From assembly GCA_002104895.1 (NCBI GenBank), contig MCFG01000018.1, forward strand, positions 1 through 64,000: a stretch of 64,000 bases of DNA, written 5' to 3'. How positions within the stretch are numbered: position 1 is the stretch's first letter; every line of letters starts with the position of its first letter. The stretch is from Anaeromyces robustus. Lineage: Eukaryota; Neocallimastigomycota; Neocallimastigomycetes; Neocallimastigales; Neocallimastigaceae. The notes under the pieces are model-generated. The model did not search any database. It saw only the letters and a program-made list of their open reading frames with translations, and was not told the DNA's origin. Shown piece by piece: positions 1-11,206 of the stretch. The position numbers were made by a program, and so were the translations under genes.

Positions 1-102
1 TCTGCCATGGTTTTAACGGGTAACGGATAACTAGAATTCGATTCCGGAGAGAGAGCCTGAGTAACAGCTACCGTATCTAAGAAAGGTGGCAGGCGCACAA
101 AC
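1..102 (+). pseudogene. 18S rRNA fragment, decayed, cut by window start
   Basis: The first ~100 bases follow the near-universal 18S segment 'CCATGGTTTTAACGGGTAAC ... TTCGATTCCGGAGAG ... GCCTGAG ... AACAGCTACC ... TCTAAG.AAGG ... GCAGGCGC.CAAA'. Several positions that are almost invariant are changed: GGGGAATTAGGG reads GGATAACTAGAA, and the block after GCTACC reads GTATCTAAGAAAGGTGGC. The match stops abruptly near 102, where the canonical AATTACCC is replaced by AT-rich sequence. This is a displaced, mutated rDNA piece, not a working rRNA gene. It may extend leftwards beyond the window. Confidence 0.8.
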
Positions 103-165
103 TGCTAATATTATAAGTAGAAAAATTCTTTAAATTTTTTAAAAAAATTCCTACCATCTTTAAAA

Positions 166-593
<428 letters not shown>

Positions 594-606
594 TTCCCCC
601 CTCAAA
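594..606 (-). other. polypurine tract of the Copia element
   Basis: Directly next to the 3' LTR the minus strand reads TTTGAGGGGGGAA, a purine run abutting the LTR's TGTTAG. This is the expected plus-strand DNA priming site of an LTR retrotransposon. The pol stop codon lies at 607-609, so coding sequence ends right at the tract. Confidence 0.85.
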
Positions 607-1353
607 CTAGTTTTTCTTAGAAAAAACTATGTTTGTGAAGTTAGTCATTTTAGTACCATTAACATGTTTTGTCAATATATCTGCTAACATACGTGTAGTG
701 TCAATATAGTATAACTTTACTTTTCCTTTTTCAATATTGTCCTTGTCAAAGAAATATTTTACAGCTAAGTGTCTTAATTTAGGATTAATTTCATCATTTT
801 CAATATTTCTTAAACTTGCTAGATTGTCAGTATAGATTTTTATTGGTTTATTAAATTTAAGTAACTCTTGTAATATATTTCTGATCCATAAAATTTTCTT
901 TATGCATTCAGAAGTACTTACATATTCTGCTTCAGCAGTGGAAGTAGCCACAATAGATTGTTTTTTACTTGCCCAACAAATAGGATTATTACCCATTAAA
1001 ATTATGTTTCCTGAGGTAGACTTTCTATCTTTAATATCTCCAGCATAATCAGAGTCAGTATATCCGATTATTTCGCCTTTACCATCATAACAAATTTTGT
1101 AGTCTTTAGTAGTATTTAAATATTTAAAGATTTGTGTCACCTTATTCCAGTCCGTTATTGTTGGATGTTCCGAATTTCTTGCAGCCTTTCCAACAGCAAA
1201 AGTAATATCTGGTCTTGTACATTTTGCCAGATAAATTAATGAACCTATGGCACTTTTATAAGAAGTTATATTAAAAGGTTTATTATTTTCTTTTATCAAG
1301 TTATCACCTACACATGGTGTATTTGTTTTTCTAGTATATTTAATATTATATAC
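607..1353 (-). CDS. Copia Pol, RNase H portion (after in-frame stop)
   Basis: C-terminal part of Pol in the same frame as the upstream segment, separated from it by one TAA at 1354-1356. It begins with the region linking RT to RNase H (YKSAIGSLIYLAKCTRPDI, a Copia hallmark). The Ty1/Copia RNase H domain follows, with GYTDSDYAGD (catalytic Asp), KSTSGNI, WASKKQSIVATSTAEAEYVS (catalytic Glu) and IYTDNLASL. It ends ADILTKHVNGTKM. No internal ATG is needed if the stop is a recent mutation or is read through. Its role in a working element is removal of the RNA template during reverse transcription. Confidence 0.9.
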   Translation of the reverse strand, partial: VYNIKYTRKTNTPCVGDNLIKENNKPFNITSYKSAIGSLIYLAKCTRPDITFAVGKAARNSEHPTITDWNKVTQIFKYLNTTKDYKICYDGKGEIIGYTDSDYAGDIKDRKSTSGNIILMGNNPICWASKKQSIVATSTAEAEYVSTSECIKKILWIRNILQELLKFNKPIKIYTDNLASLRNIENDEINPKLRHLAVKYFFDKDNIEKGKVKLYYIDTTRMLADILTKHVNGTKMTNFTNIVFSKKN

Positions 1354-4300
1354 TTATAACATTTTTTCTATAAAACCTTTTTGAGATATAAAATATTTGT
1401 TATTTAATTTTTCAACTTTAATACCTAATATATAGTTAGCTGGTTCAGCTTTTGAAATTTTAAAATTGTTTTTAATTATATCTATTATATCTTTTATTTC
1501 ATCTTCTTCTCCAGTTATGACCATATCATCAACATATAAACCAATAATACAAATTAATTTATTGTTTTTGATTTTCTTGAAGATACATTTTTCAGAAATT
1601 AATTGAGTGTAACCATTTTTAATTAAAAAATTTGTAATAGTTAAATTCCATTGACGACCTGATTGTCTTAGGCCGTACAAAGCTTTGTTTAACTTCCAGT
1701 ATCCCCGCCCAAAGTTGGGATCTCCTTGTGGAATTGTAACGTAAATATCGGTATCCAATTCCGCATTGAGATATGCAGCTTTTATATCTAATTGCATAAT
1801 ATCCCAGGAGAATTTTGCAGCAAAAGCAATAATTAATTTCAGGGCATCTATATTTAAAGTAGGGGAATAAGTAAGGTTAAAATCAATGCCGTAACGTTGT
1901 TTAAAACCACGAGCAACCAATCTTGCCTTCCATTTAATAACATTATTGTTACTATCTCTTTTTAATGTAAAAACCCATTTCGTAGAAATTAAAGTTTTAT
2001 TTTTAGGAACAAATTTAACAAAAGTAAAAATTTCATTATTATATAAATTTTGGATTTCATTAGAAATGGCTTGTTTCCATTTTAAATGATCTCTACCTGT
2101 GATAGCATCATGATAAGTAAATGGAACATCAGTAATAATATTTGCAATAAATCTGTTGTAAATGTTTTCTAAATTTGAATGAGTTCTTTTATTATTAAAA
2201 TTAAATTTATTATTTTTCTTTTTATTTAATTTACTCATTTTAATAAAAGCATTATTATATTTATTAAATGGATTTTTATTTGGTACATAAAATCTGTTTT
2301 TAACAAATATATCTTTTAATTTATTTTTATTTTGTGGAACATTATTATCTTCAATTATTAAAGTTTTGTGACCTTTTGGAAATATTGGAGAACTTTTGTT
2401 TACATCAAAGTCAACTTTTTGACTTTCTACAATATTTTTATTATCTTGTATATTATGATTTGAATCATTTAAATTATTATTTGTATTATTATTGAAATTT
2501 GATTTATTTAATATATTATCATTAATACTATCAGATATATTAGCAGTATATTCATTTTGATTAAAATTATTACCATTGTTGTCAATGTCTATATCAATAT
2601 CCATATAATCATTATTATTAATATATTCTTTATTATTATTTAAGGTTTTATTATGTGAAATATTGTCATTTATAATATTTGAATTATTTTGTATATTATT
2701 ATTACTATTAGGTAATATATTATCATTATTCAGCAATATATTATTATTATATTGGTCTGATTTATTAAATTTATTGTTTGATATATTATCATTATTAGAA
2801 TCGTAATTGTTAATATTTTCATTATTATTTAATAAATTATTTTTCTCAGAATTATAGTTATTAAGGTTTTCATTAATTAATTCATTTGAACCTAAATTAT
2901 TATAATTTTCATTAACTGAATTTGAATTATTATTATTTTTATTTTCACTAAAAATTTTTGAACTTAAATTATTATTATTTTGAGTATCGCCAGAACTTAA
3001 ATTAATATTATTTTGATTTTCATTAAATTTTTCTGAACTTAAATTATTATTGTTTTTAGAATCGTTTATTTTATTTTTTGAATGAAAATTTGAAAAATTT
3101 TTATTATTAAAATTTTTTTCATCTAAAATAAAATTATTTTCTAAATTTTCATCGGCCGAGTAGTATTCTTCTTCATTGTTTTCTGGTCCATTTTCTAAGT
3201 CTTTGTCCATAATTTTTATATCCCTTTGTTCTTCTTTGTCCGGTGAATTATTCGGTGTAAAAATTTTTTCTTGTTTCTTATTTGAATTTTCGGTATTTTT
3301 ATCGTTATCCTCGTGATTTGATTCATTTTTATTTACAAAATTATTTTTATTGTTTACAAAATAAAAATTTTTATTAATATTTTCGTATTTACTGAAGTTG
3401 AAATCAAACCTTAAGAACGATGGATAGTCCATATTATTTTTAGCTGAATTAGATAGAGAAATATCTGCTGGTTCGTCTTCTAAGCAGAATATTTCTCGCA
3501 CATTATTAATTTTATAGTTATTATAGTCCATGACTAAATAACTATGCGTTTGTTCATTGAAACCTAAAAATATTCCTTTCAATGAATTTTCTTTAAATTT
3601 TGTTTTGTTCTGGTTGTAATTTTTGTAATATGTAATACAACCAAAAGTTTTTAAATGGTCAATTTTTACTTTATGACCATAAAATTTTTCATCAGGTATG
3701 TTATTCTGAGAAATTTGATGTGGAGTTTTGTTGTATAAATAATTTGCATATAATACAGCAAAATCCCAAAAATTCTCAGAAAGTTTACTCCAGTATAATA
3801 ATGTTTTAGAGCAGGAAATTAAAGTTTGATTAAATCTCTCTGCAATACCATTATTTTCTGGACTATATGGAGGCGAATATAATTTTATAATGCCATTTTC
3901 TTCACAAAATTTAATTATTTTGTTATTTTTATATTCTTTGGCATTATCTGATTTAAATACTTTAACTTTTTTATCTTTAAAAAAATTATTTAAATATTTT
4001 AATACATTAATAATTTTTTCTATCGCCTCACTTTTCTTTCTCATTAAATATATCCAACTTTTGTGGGTATATTCATCTATAAACGTAATAATATATCTCA
4101 TACCATTGTATGAGTCATTAATAGGGCCAATAATATCAGAATGGATAACTTCTAAAGTATCCATTGCTTTTGGCGTTTCTTTGTTATGAGGTTTCCTTTT
4201 CATTTTAGATATTTTGCAATCTTTACACAAAATATCTTTAACTTTATGAATATTTAAATATTCATTTAAATTTTCTATATAATAATGTCCTAAACGTCTA

Positions 4301-4935
4301 TGCCAGATTAATTTACTATTGTAATCTAGCTTATTTACGTTTAAAACATATCTTTTAATATTTTCTTTAATATTATTACAGTGAGTAGCTGTAATAATAA
4401 TTTCATTATTATTGTTTGAATGAAAAGTTCCTATATTATGAAAATTTTTATCAAACAATAATAGTTTAGGTCTATAATCAGTGGAATTTTCAATTAGCGC
4501 TTTAATATTAATTTTAGCTAACTCAATTCCACTAATAATATTTCTAGAAACCTCTTTTGAATATAGAACCCTTTTTAATATTATTTTATTTGCATTTATC
4601 ATGAAGTGAAACTCTCCATGGCCCTCAAATGTGCATGAAGTATTATTAGCACATTTTAATACTATTTTTTCTTCTTTATAGTTAATTAGTAAGCTTTTAT
4701 TATTAGTTAAGTGTTCACCGGCACCTGAATCATATAACCAATATGATTTTTCAATGTTATTTTTATCTGACACTTTAAACTTATTCGATAAGTTAATTGC
4801 ACACAGTTTTTTAATGTATTTTTTAATCTTTAAATTTTTATTTAATTTTTCTTTGTTATTTACATTGTTATTAGAAAAGTTTTTATCTTTTTTATTTTTA
4901 ACATTATAAATTTCATCTTCATCATCAAAATACAT
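1354..4935 (-). CDS. Copia Pol: protease, integrase, reverse transcriptase
   Basis: About 1193 residues from the first ATG, although the frame is open upstream to 5151. Domains in order: aspartic protease with DSGA at residues 69-72; GAG-pre-integrase zinc site H212, H217, C237, C240; integrase core with D267 (HSDIIGP), D330 (KSDNAKEY) and E366 (GIAERFNQ), which gives the D-35-E spacing; and an Asn-rich linker of about 350 residues (roughly 510-860). RT then runs from the DAITGRDHLKWKQAI region through KARLVARGFKQRYGIDF, QLDIKAAYLNAELD and ALYGLRQSGRQWN to the YVDD catalytic box. A TAA at 1354-1356 ends the segment just after RT. The long Asn tract is unusual for Copia and mirrors the host's AT bias. 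Confidence 0.93.
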   Translation of the reverse strand: MYFDDEDEIYNVKNKKDKNFSNNNVNNKEKLNKNLKIKKYIKKLCAINLSNKFKVSDKNNIEKSYWLYDSGAGEHLTNNKSLLINYKEEKIVLKCANNTSCTFEGHGEFHFMINANKIILKRVLYSKEVSRNIISGIELAKINIKALIENSTDYRPKLLLFDKNFHNIGTFHSNNNNEIIITATHCNNIKENIKRYVLNVNKLDYNSKLIWHRRLGHYYIENLNEYLNIHKVKDILCKDCKISKMKRKPHNKETPKAMDTLEVIHSDIIGPINDSYNGMRYIITFIDEYTHKSWIYLMRKKSEAIEKIINVLKYLNNFFKDKKVKVFKSDNAKEYKNNKIIKFCEENGIIKLYSPPYSPENNGIAERFNQTLISCSKTLLYWSKLSENFWDFAVLYANYLYNKTPHQISQNNIPDEKFYGHKVKIDHLKTFGCITYYKNYNQNKTKFKENSLKGIFLGFNEQTHSYLVMDYNNYKINNVREIFCLEDEPADISLSNSAKNNMDYPSFLRFDFNFSKYENINKNFYFVNNKNNFVNKNESNHEDNDKNTENSNKKQEKIFTPNNSPDKEEQRDIKIMDKDLENGPENNEEEYYSADENLENNFILDEKNFNNKNFSNFHSKNKINDSKNNNNLSSEKFNENQNNINLSSGDTQNNNNLSSKIFSENKNNNNSNSVNENYNNLGSNELINENLNNYNSEKNNLLNNNENINNYDSNNDNISNNKFNKSDQYNNNILLNNDNILPNSNNNIQNNSNIINDNISHNKTLNNNKEYINNNDYMDIDIDIDNNGNNFNQNEYTANISDSINDNILNKSNFNNNTNNNLNDSNHNIQDNKNIVESQKVDFDVNKSSPIFPKGHKTLIIEDNNVPQNKNKLKDIFVKNRFYVPNKNPFNKYNNAFIKMSKLNKKKNNKFNFNNKRTHSNLENIYNRFIANIITDVPFTYHDAITGRDHLKWKQAISNEIQNLYNNEIFTFVKFVPKNKTLISTKWVFTLKRDSNNNVIKWKARLVARGFKQRYGIDFNLTYSPTLNIDALKLIIAFAAKFSWDIMQLDIKAAYLNAELDTDIYVTIPQGDPNFGRGYWKLNKALYGLRQSGRQWNLTITNFLIKNGYTQLISEKCIFKKIKNNKLICIIGLYVDDMVITGEEDEIKDIIDIIKNNFKISKAEPANYILGIKVEKLNNKYFISQKGFIEKML

Positions 4936-5098
4936 TGTTTTAATATCATTAAAATCAAAATTTGAATTATAATAATCATTAATATCGTATTTTGATGATT
5001 TACCGATGAAATTTGCGCCCTTTTTATTTTGTTTATTATTTTTATAATTATTATTATTATTATTATATTGTTTTGTGTTTTCTAAATATTTGTTAAAT

Positions 5099-5869
5099 TT
5101 AACTATTTTTATTTTTAATATTATACCAGCACTCTTTAGTATTGTGATTGTTCATGTCACAAATATGACAGTGCTTGGTAATTCTTGGGTTTTTAATATT
5201 AAATTTATTATTATTATTGTTATTATGATGATGATTGTTATTTTTCTTTATATGATCTATTTCCATTGGATCATCATCATCATATTTGTTATATTTCCAA
5301 CCTTTTATATAAGCCCTTTTCTTGAGGTCGGAATCAATTTGGTCGTAGAGTGAGTCAAAAGTGTCTAATTCTTTAAAGATGAATTTATCTGTATATTCTC
5401 TTGGAAGAGCTCTATACAGATATTTAACCTTTTCTTCATCAGATATTTTTAATTCTGAATCATCCATGACTTTAAAAATATCCTTCATTTGGTCCAAGAC
5501 ATCCATAATCTCTTCTTCCTTGGAGGTAGATAAAGAATTTAATCTGGATATCCAATAAGCTGTGTCATTTTTATCTCCGCCATATTTTCTTTTTAATTTT
5601 GATAATATCTGGTAGGCGGATACTATTCCAGCCACTTCTTTGTGTATGGCTGGTGTAATTGAATAAAGGATTATTGATCTTGCTTTTGCGTTATTGATAA
5701 GCAATGCTAATTGTTCTGGGGTTGGCTTATCAATATCAATATCCTTTATTAAATCTTCTTTCATATATTTTAATACATTTTCTTTTTGAAATTCGGTACT
5801 TAAATAATCAAACCATAAAATGTAGTTTGAAGTACCTTTTAATTTTATAAGAGCGTTGTTGTTGCTCAT
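5099..5869 (-). CDS. Copia Gag with CCHC zinc knuckle
   Basis: A 256-residue capsid/nucleocapsid protein starting MSNNNALIKLKG just inside the 5' LTR and leader. The body matches the Copia Gag (UBN2-like) pattern: NYILWFDYLSTEF, AYQILSKLKRKYGG and SLYDQIDSDL. A basic and His/Asn-rich stretch leads to a CX2CX4HX4C knuckle (CHICDMNNHNTKEC) close to the C terminus. Gag ends at TAA 5099-5101. The pol frame is +1 relative to gag and is open from 5151, so the two overlap by about 50 nt. Copia elements often use a single gag-pol frame, so this may be programmed +1 frameshifting, or it may be a defect. Confidence 0.92.
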   Translation of the reverse strand: MSNNNALIKLKGTSNYILWFDYLSTEFQKENVLKYMKEDLIKDIDIDKPTPEQLALLINNAKARSIILYSITPAIHKEVAGIVSAYQILSKLKRKYGGDKNDTAYWISRLNSLSTSKEEEIMDVLDQMKDIFKVMDDSELKISDEEKVKYLYRALPREYTDKFIFKELDTFDSLYDQIDSDLKKRAYIKGWKYNKYDDDDPMEIDHIKKNNNHHHNNNNNNKFNIKNPRITKHCHICDMNNHNTKECWYNIKNKNS

Positions 5870-5892
5870 TGTTTAATTATTCTCTCAAGATT

Positions 5893-5907
5893 TGAGACTC
5901 TTAATCT
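5893..5907 (-). other. primer-binding site, half-tRNA-Lys(CUU) type
   Basis: Two bases inside the 5' LTR the plus strand reads TGAGACTCTTAATCT. This equals the anticodon arm of eukaryotic tRNA-Lys(CUU), as I know it from other eukaryotes (anticodon CTT in the middle). The minus-strand RNA would pair with it. Copia-group elements are known to prime from an internally cut tRNA-iMet half, so an internal tRNA match next to the LTR fits that mode with a different tRNA. The 3'-terminal CCA type of PBS is not seen. Confidence 0.65.
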
Positions 5908-5909
5908 AT

Positions 5910-6132
5910 TGACTAGCTTAAACGGTAGAAACTCGAGAGAATATCGTGTTATTATATTATTTATTTAATTATTAATTATTTATTCATTTATTTATTTATT
6001 ACAATTAATTTATTAAGTTAAAGTACACGCGTTTAACATTTGTTTATACATTAAATTTAAATACATGATCAATACATTAAAATAAACTTATTGTACATTA
6101 AATTATTTGTAACTTTATTAATTATTCTAACA
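5910..6132 (-). repeat. Copia 5' LTR
   Basis: 223-bp copy identical to 371-593. As the upstream LTR of the minus-strand element it should carry the element's RNA polymerase II promoter. No specific TATA box can be singled out in such AT-rich sequence. Confidence 0.95.
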
Positions 6133-6480
<348 letters not shown>

Positions 6481-8410
6481 TAATATTAGTATAATTAAAT
6501 CACATTTTTTTTAAATATTTATTACAAATATCAATTGATTTATGTATTCTACATATATTTAAATTAATTTAATTAATATTATAAAAAAAATTTGATTTTA
6601 ATTATCATATTTATGATAAATATAAATTAAAGTTTTAATTAAATTAAATGAAATAAATATAACTTTTATGTAAACTTCTTAAAGTTATTACCTAATCAGT
6701 ACCAACATAAAAGCTTAACCAAAATCTAAATATTTTTTAGTTTTTTATGTATATATATCAAATTACTTAAAACAATTCATATATGTATTTTATTAATTCT
6801 ATGTCTATCATGTCAGAATTTAGTTAATATAGTATTTTTAAATAATTAATTATAATTTAATTAGCATTTAAATTTTAATACAATTTATTATTACACATAA
6901 TTTTTAATTTGATTAAATCAATTCCTTTTTAAAAAAGTATTTTTCATTTTTTATATGATTTTTAAATTAATGAAAATATTTACCAAAAAAAATTATTTTA
7001 TCCAAATATATATATAATTAAAATGATTGATATATATATTCATTTATTTTTATTATATATGAAATAGTATAATTAAATATAACTCCGATATATGTAATAT
7101 TTAACTTATATATGTTATATAAATGCATACTTTTTTCTATTAAAAGATTTTATTTAAAAATTTTTTAATAAATCTTATATTAATACTTTGTATTTTTTTA
7201 TTTTTCTTTTTTAATATTTATATTTTTTACAACTAAAAAAAAACATTATTAACAACTTATATATAATTTTTAAAATAAAAATCATTACTGTTTTTGTAAA
7301 CTGAGGGGGAAAAAACATTAACATATCAACAACAAGAATTGGATATATAACTAATATTTTTTACGTATCACTCACAAAAAAAGTAAATAAAATTATATTA
7401 ATTAAAATTATGTAAAAATTTAATACAAATATTATATATAAAATATATATTATTTATGTTATAATAATGTTAATAAAAATTTAAAATTCATTAATAAATT
7501 ATAAATGAAAAATAATAAATAAGTACAGATAATATTTATTAATAATATTAGTTTAGTATATTAGCTTAGCTTAAAAATGAATATATCTATATATGTATAA
7601 TAACAAAATTTTATTTAATAAATATTATTTATTAAAATAAGTATAATTAATAAATTAATAATATCTGAACAAAACTTTTTTTTTTCTTTAAAGTGTAAAA
7701 TTTTGGTTAAATTACTGCTTTTTATATCGTCTAATACATTTGTTTAGCCAATTATTAATTCTTAATGTATGCTATTAAAATTATTATTAGTAAAAAAAAT
7801 ACTAATAAATATAATTATTTTCTAAACAATACAAAAGAAAAACAATAAAAAAATAAATATATAAATAATTCAATATTTTTACTATAATAAAAATATAATT
7901 ATTTTTTATATTGGTTGCAATAAATATAATTTTTTATTTTAATTATATTTTACTTTTAAGTAAATTTGGAAAAAAAATATCAATTTATATTTGTTGTTAA
8001 CAAGAAATTAATAACTAAAAAAAAATAAAAAATAAAATAAAATTAAATTAATAGAAAAAAAAGAAAGAAAGAAAAAAAAATAGAAAGATAAAAAAAAAAG
8101 ATTAGAAGAAGGAAAAAAAAAAGGAAAGAATAAAAAAGAGAAAGTAAAAAATATTGACTAAATAAAAAGAAAATATATAAAAAAAAGTATAAATAAGTTA
8201 TTAGTTGTTAGTTAGAGAGTAATAAAGAATTATAGATAAAGTGAATTGATAAATATATTAAATTATTAGAAGAAAAAATATAAATTATATATAATAATTA
8301 TAATACTTAAAATATTACTTCATTTAATATAAAAAATATTATAATTAATAATAATATTATTAAAAAAATAAATAAATAATTAAAAAATTAAAATTATCAT
8401 TAATAATAAA
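6481..8410. other. AT-rich intergenic, upstream of PFK
   Basis: About 1.9 kb of A/T-rich sequence with stops in all frames and no recognisable repeat family or RNA. A purine-rich AAAGAAAGAAAAA block lies at 8055-8180, and the stretch 8190-8400 presumably includes the 5' UTR and promoter of the PFK gene. No specific promoter element can be supported. Confidence 0.5.
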
Positions 8411-9485
8411 ATGCCTTTATTTAGAAAATTTAAAAATTCCATAGAAAAAAAATCACCAAAAAGTGGAAGAAAAAAGAGTATTAATAATAATAAAAACTCG
8501 ACAAACAAATTAAATGATCAATCATTTTCAAATTTAAACGAAACTGTTACTGATAGTATTGAAAGAAGCTTTTCATCAAATTTTTCAGAAAAAGAAGGTA
8601 GTACTTTACACCCGAAAATAAATCAAAATTTATCTTTAAGTATTGCAATTAATAATACCGAAATACCAAAAGATATAATTACATATAATTGCTTTGAAGA
8701 TATTGATACAACTAATACTAATAATAAGAATATTTTAAATTCTATATCAGAAATTAAGCCAGATAATTTATCAAAAAAAATTGAAAACTCAACAGAAGAA
8801 AAAATTACTGGAGAAATAAAACCAAATACCGATTTTATTAAAGATTCAGCCAGCCATAAAATTTCAGATAATAAAAAACTCATAAATAATTCTAGTATAA
8901 TAATTGAAAATAGTAATAATAATAAAGTTGAAGAAATTCAAAACGATACCGATAATCAAAATCTTGAGTCAAATAATATTACAAAAGATAATAAAAGTGA
9001 ACAAATTACGAATAACGATATAAATATTATATCAGAAGAAAATAGTGAAATAGGAAAAACTAAATTATCAAAAGAAAATACAATTGAATCATCCATTAAA
9101 GAAAATAATTTAGAATTACAAAAAAACAATAATATTAAATCTTCCATTAAAGATAATTTAGATTTACAAAAAGAAAATATAATTGAAACAGATATTAAAG
9201 AAAATATTAAATTAATTAATCCTGAAAATCAATTGTCAAATAACCAAAAATCATCAAATTTTGAAGAAAATAAGCAAAAAGAAAAAAAAACAGAAAATTT
9301 AAAGAATCAAATTTCAACTCTAAATAATTATACTAATAATTCAAATAAAGAAAATTTTAAGTTCATTAGTAATAATTCTGTAATAGTTAATAAAACAAAA
9401 ATGGATAACGACGAAGAAATTCAGGATACTTTCGATATTATGACCATGTCTATTAATAATTTAGGTAAATATATAAAAGAGTTAC

Positions 9486-9563
<78 letters not shown>

Positions 9564-10825
9564 AATTCATATTATGATTATTGTATTAACAATTATTTAA
9601 TTTTTTTATTTTATTAATATTAGATCGAAAGGTAGTATTACAAAAATATCTAACTATATATAATTTTAAATTACGAGATAATTAGGATAATTACTTATTA
9701 ATATATAATTCAAAATTCAAATACTTTCAAATATTTTTATTAAAAATTTATATTATATAAAAATAGGATATTCCAATAATTCAAAATAATATTGAAGCTG
9801 CAACACATCACACGTTATTAATTAATAACAAACAATTGTACAAATCTACAATTAAATTTTATATGAAACTTGGTTTTAAAATTGATAATTTATGTAGTAA
9901 ATATAATTTAAAACATGAATTTGAAGCAACAACATGGGAAGATGATCATTACACTAAAAAATTGGTTGAATTTAATGAAGAAGAACATCCTTTGTATGAT
10001 GAAGAAACATGGCTCTCTCTTGTAAATGAAAATGGAAAAATTACTCTACGTATTATTGAAAATTTACATAAAGATTTTGCTGTTGCTGATTTTTCACAAG
10101 CCTCTGATAAAAAGCTTCACGAACTTTTATTAGAACATGCTTCAATAGAAAATGCATATATGTCGTTTTATGCTAATTTAAATGTGAGTTATTAATAATA
10201 CTAAAATATCATTATAAATTAGTCTAAAATAATTTATGTTATTTTTTAACATATATTAATTTATTAATATTACTTTTTTTCAATACAACATTATGAATCC
10301 TATATTTTTTTATTAAATTTATATAATAACTTAGGAAATTGAAAATAAATTTAAAGAAATGAAAAGACCTTATAAATTATTAAAATCACCAATTTTAGGC
10401 ACTGATACTGTATACAAACAAATTTATACTTATGATCCATTATTAAATTTATTAGAATTCCACGATCAAACAGATCATTGTAAATTAATGAATATAAATG
10501 AAAATTCAGAAGAAGATCAAACTAAGAAAACACCACCAAAAGAAAAACCAGTAAAAAAAATTGCAATTATGACCAGTGGTAAAGAAACTTCAGGTATGAA
10601 TGCAGCTATTCGTGCCCTTGTTAGATGTGGTTTAACTGAAAAAATAACACCATATGTCATTTTTAATGGTTATAAAGGTAATATATTATATTATAATAAT
10701 ATATTAATTATATTAATATTTTAACTTTACACTATATATTGTATAAATATAAAATATGAGTAATATGAGTATTAATATTTTTTTATTATTTCTTTTGTTT
10801 ATTGTCTTTTTTTTTTTTTTTTTTC

Positions 10826-10876
<51 letters not shown>

Positions 10877-11010
10877 TTATTATAAAAGGTCTTGTTAAAG
10901 GTGGACATTCTATTAAAAAAGCAGGATGGGAAGATGTCCGTGATCTTTTAACATTGGTAATAATAATATCATATGTTTATTTACTGTTGGTTTATATATA
11001 TACTTTTCAT

Positions 11011-11061
<51 letters not shown>

Positions 11062-11068
11062 CTTATAT

Positions 11069-11117
<49 letters not shown>

Positions 11118-11128
11118 CTTACTTATAT

Positions 11129-11206
<78 letters not shown>

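Noticed and set aside
5075-5558. Plus-strand frames opposite Copia gag
   Set aside because: Shadows of the minus-strand Gag coding region.
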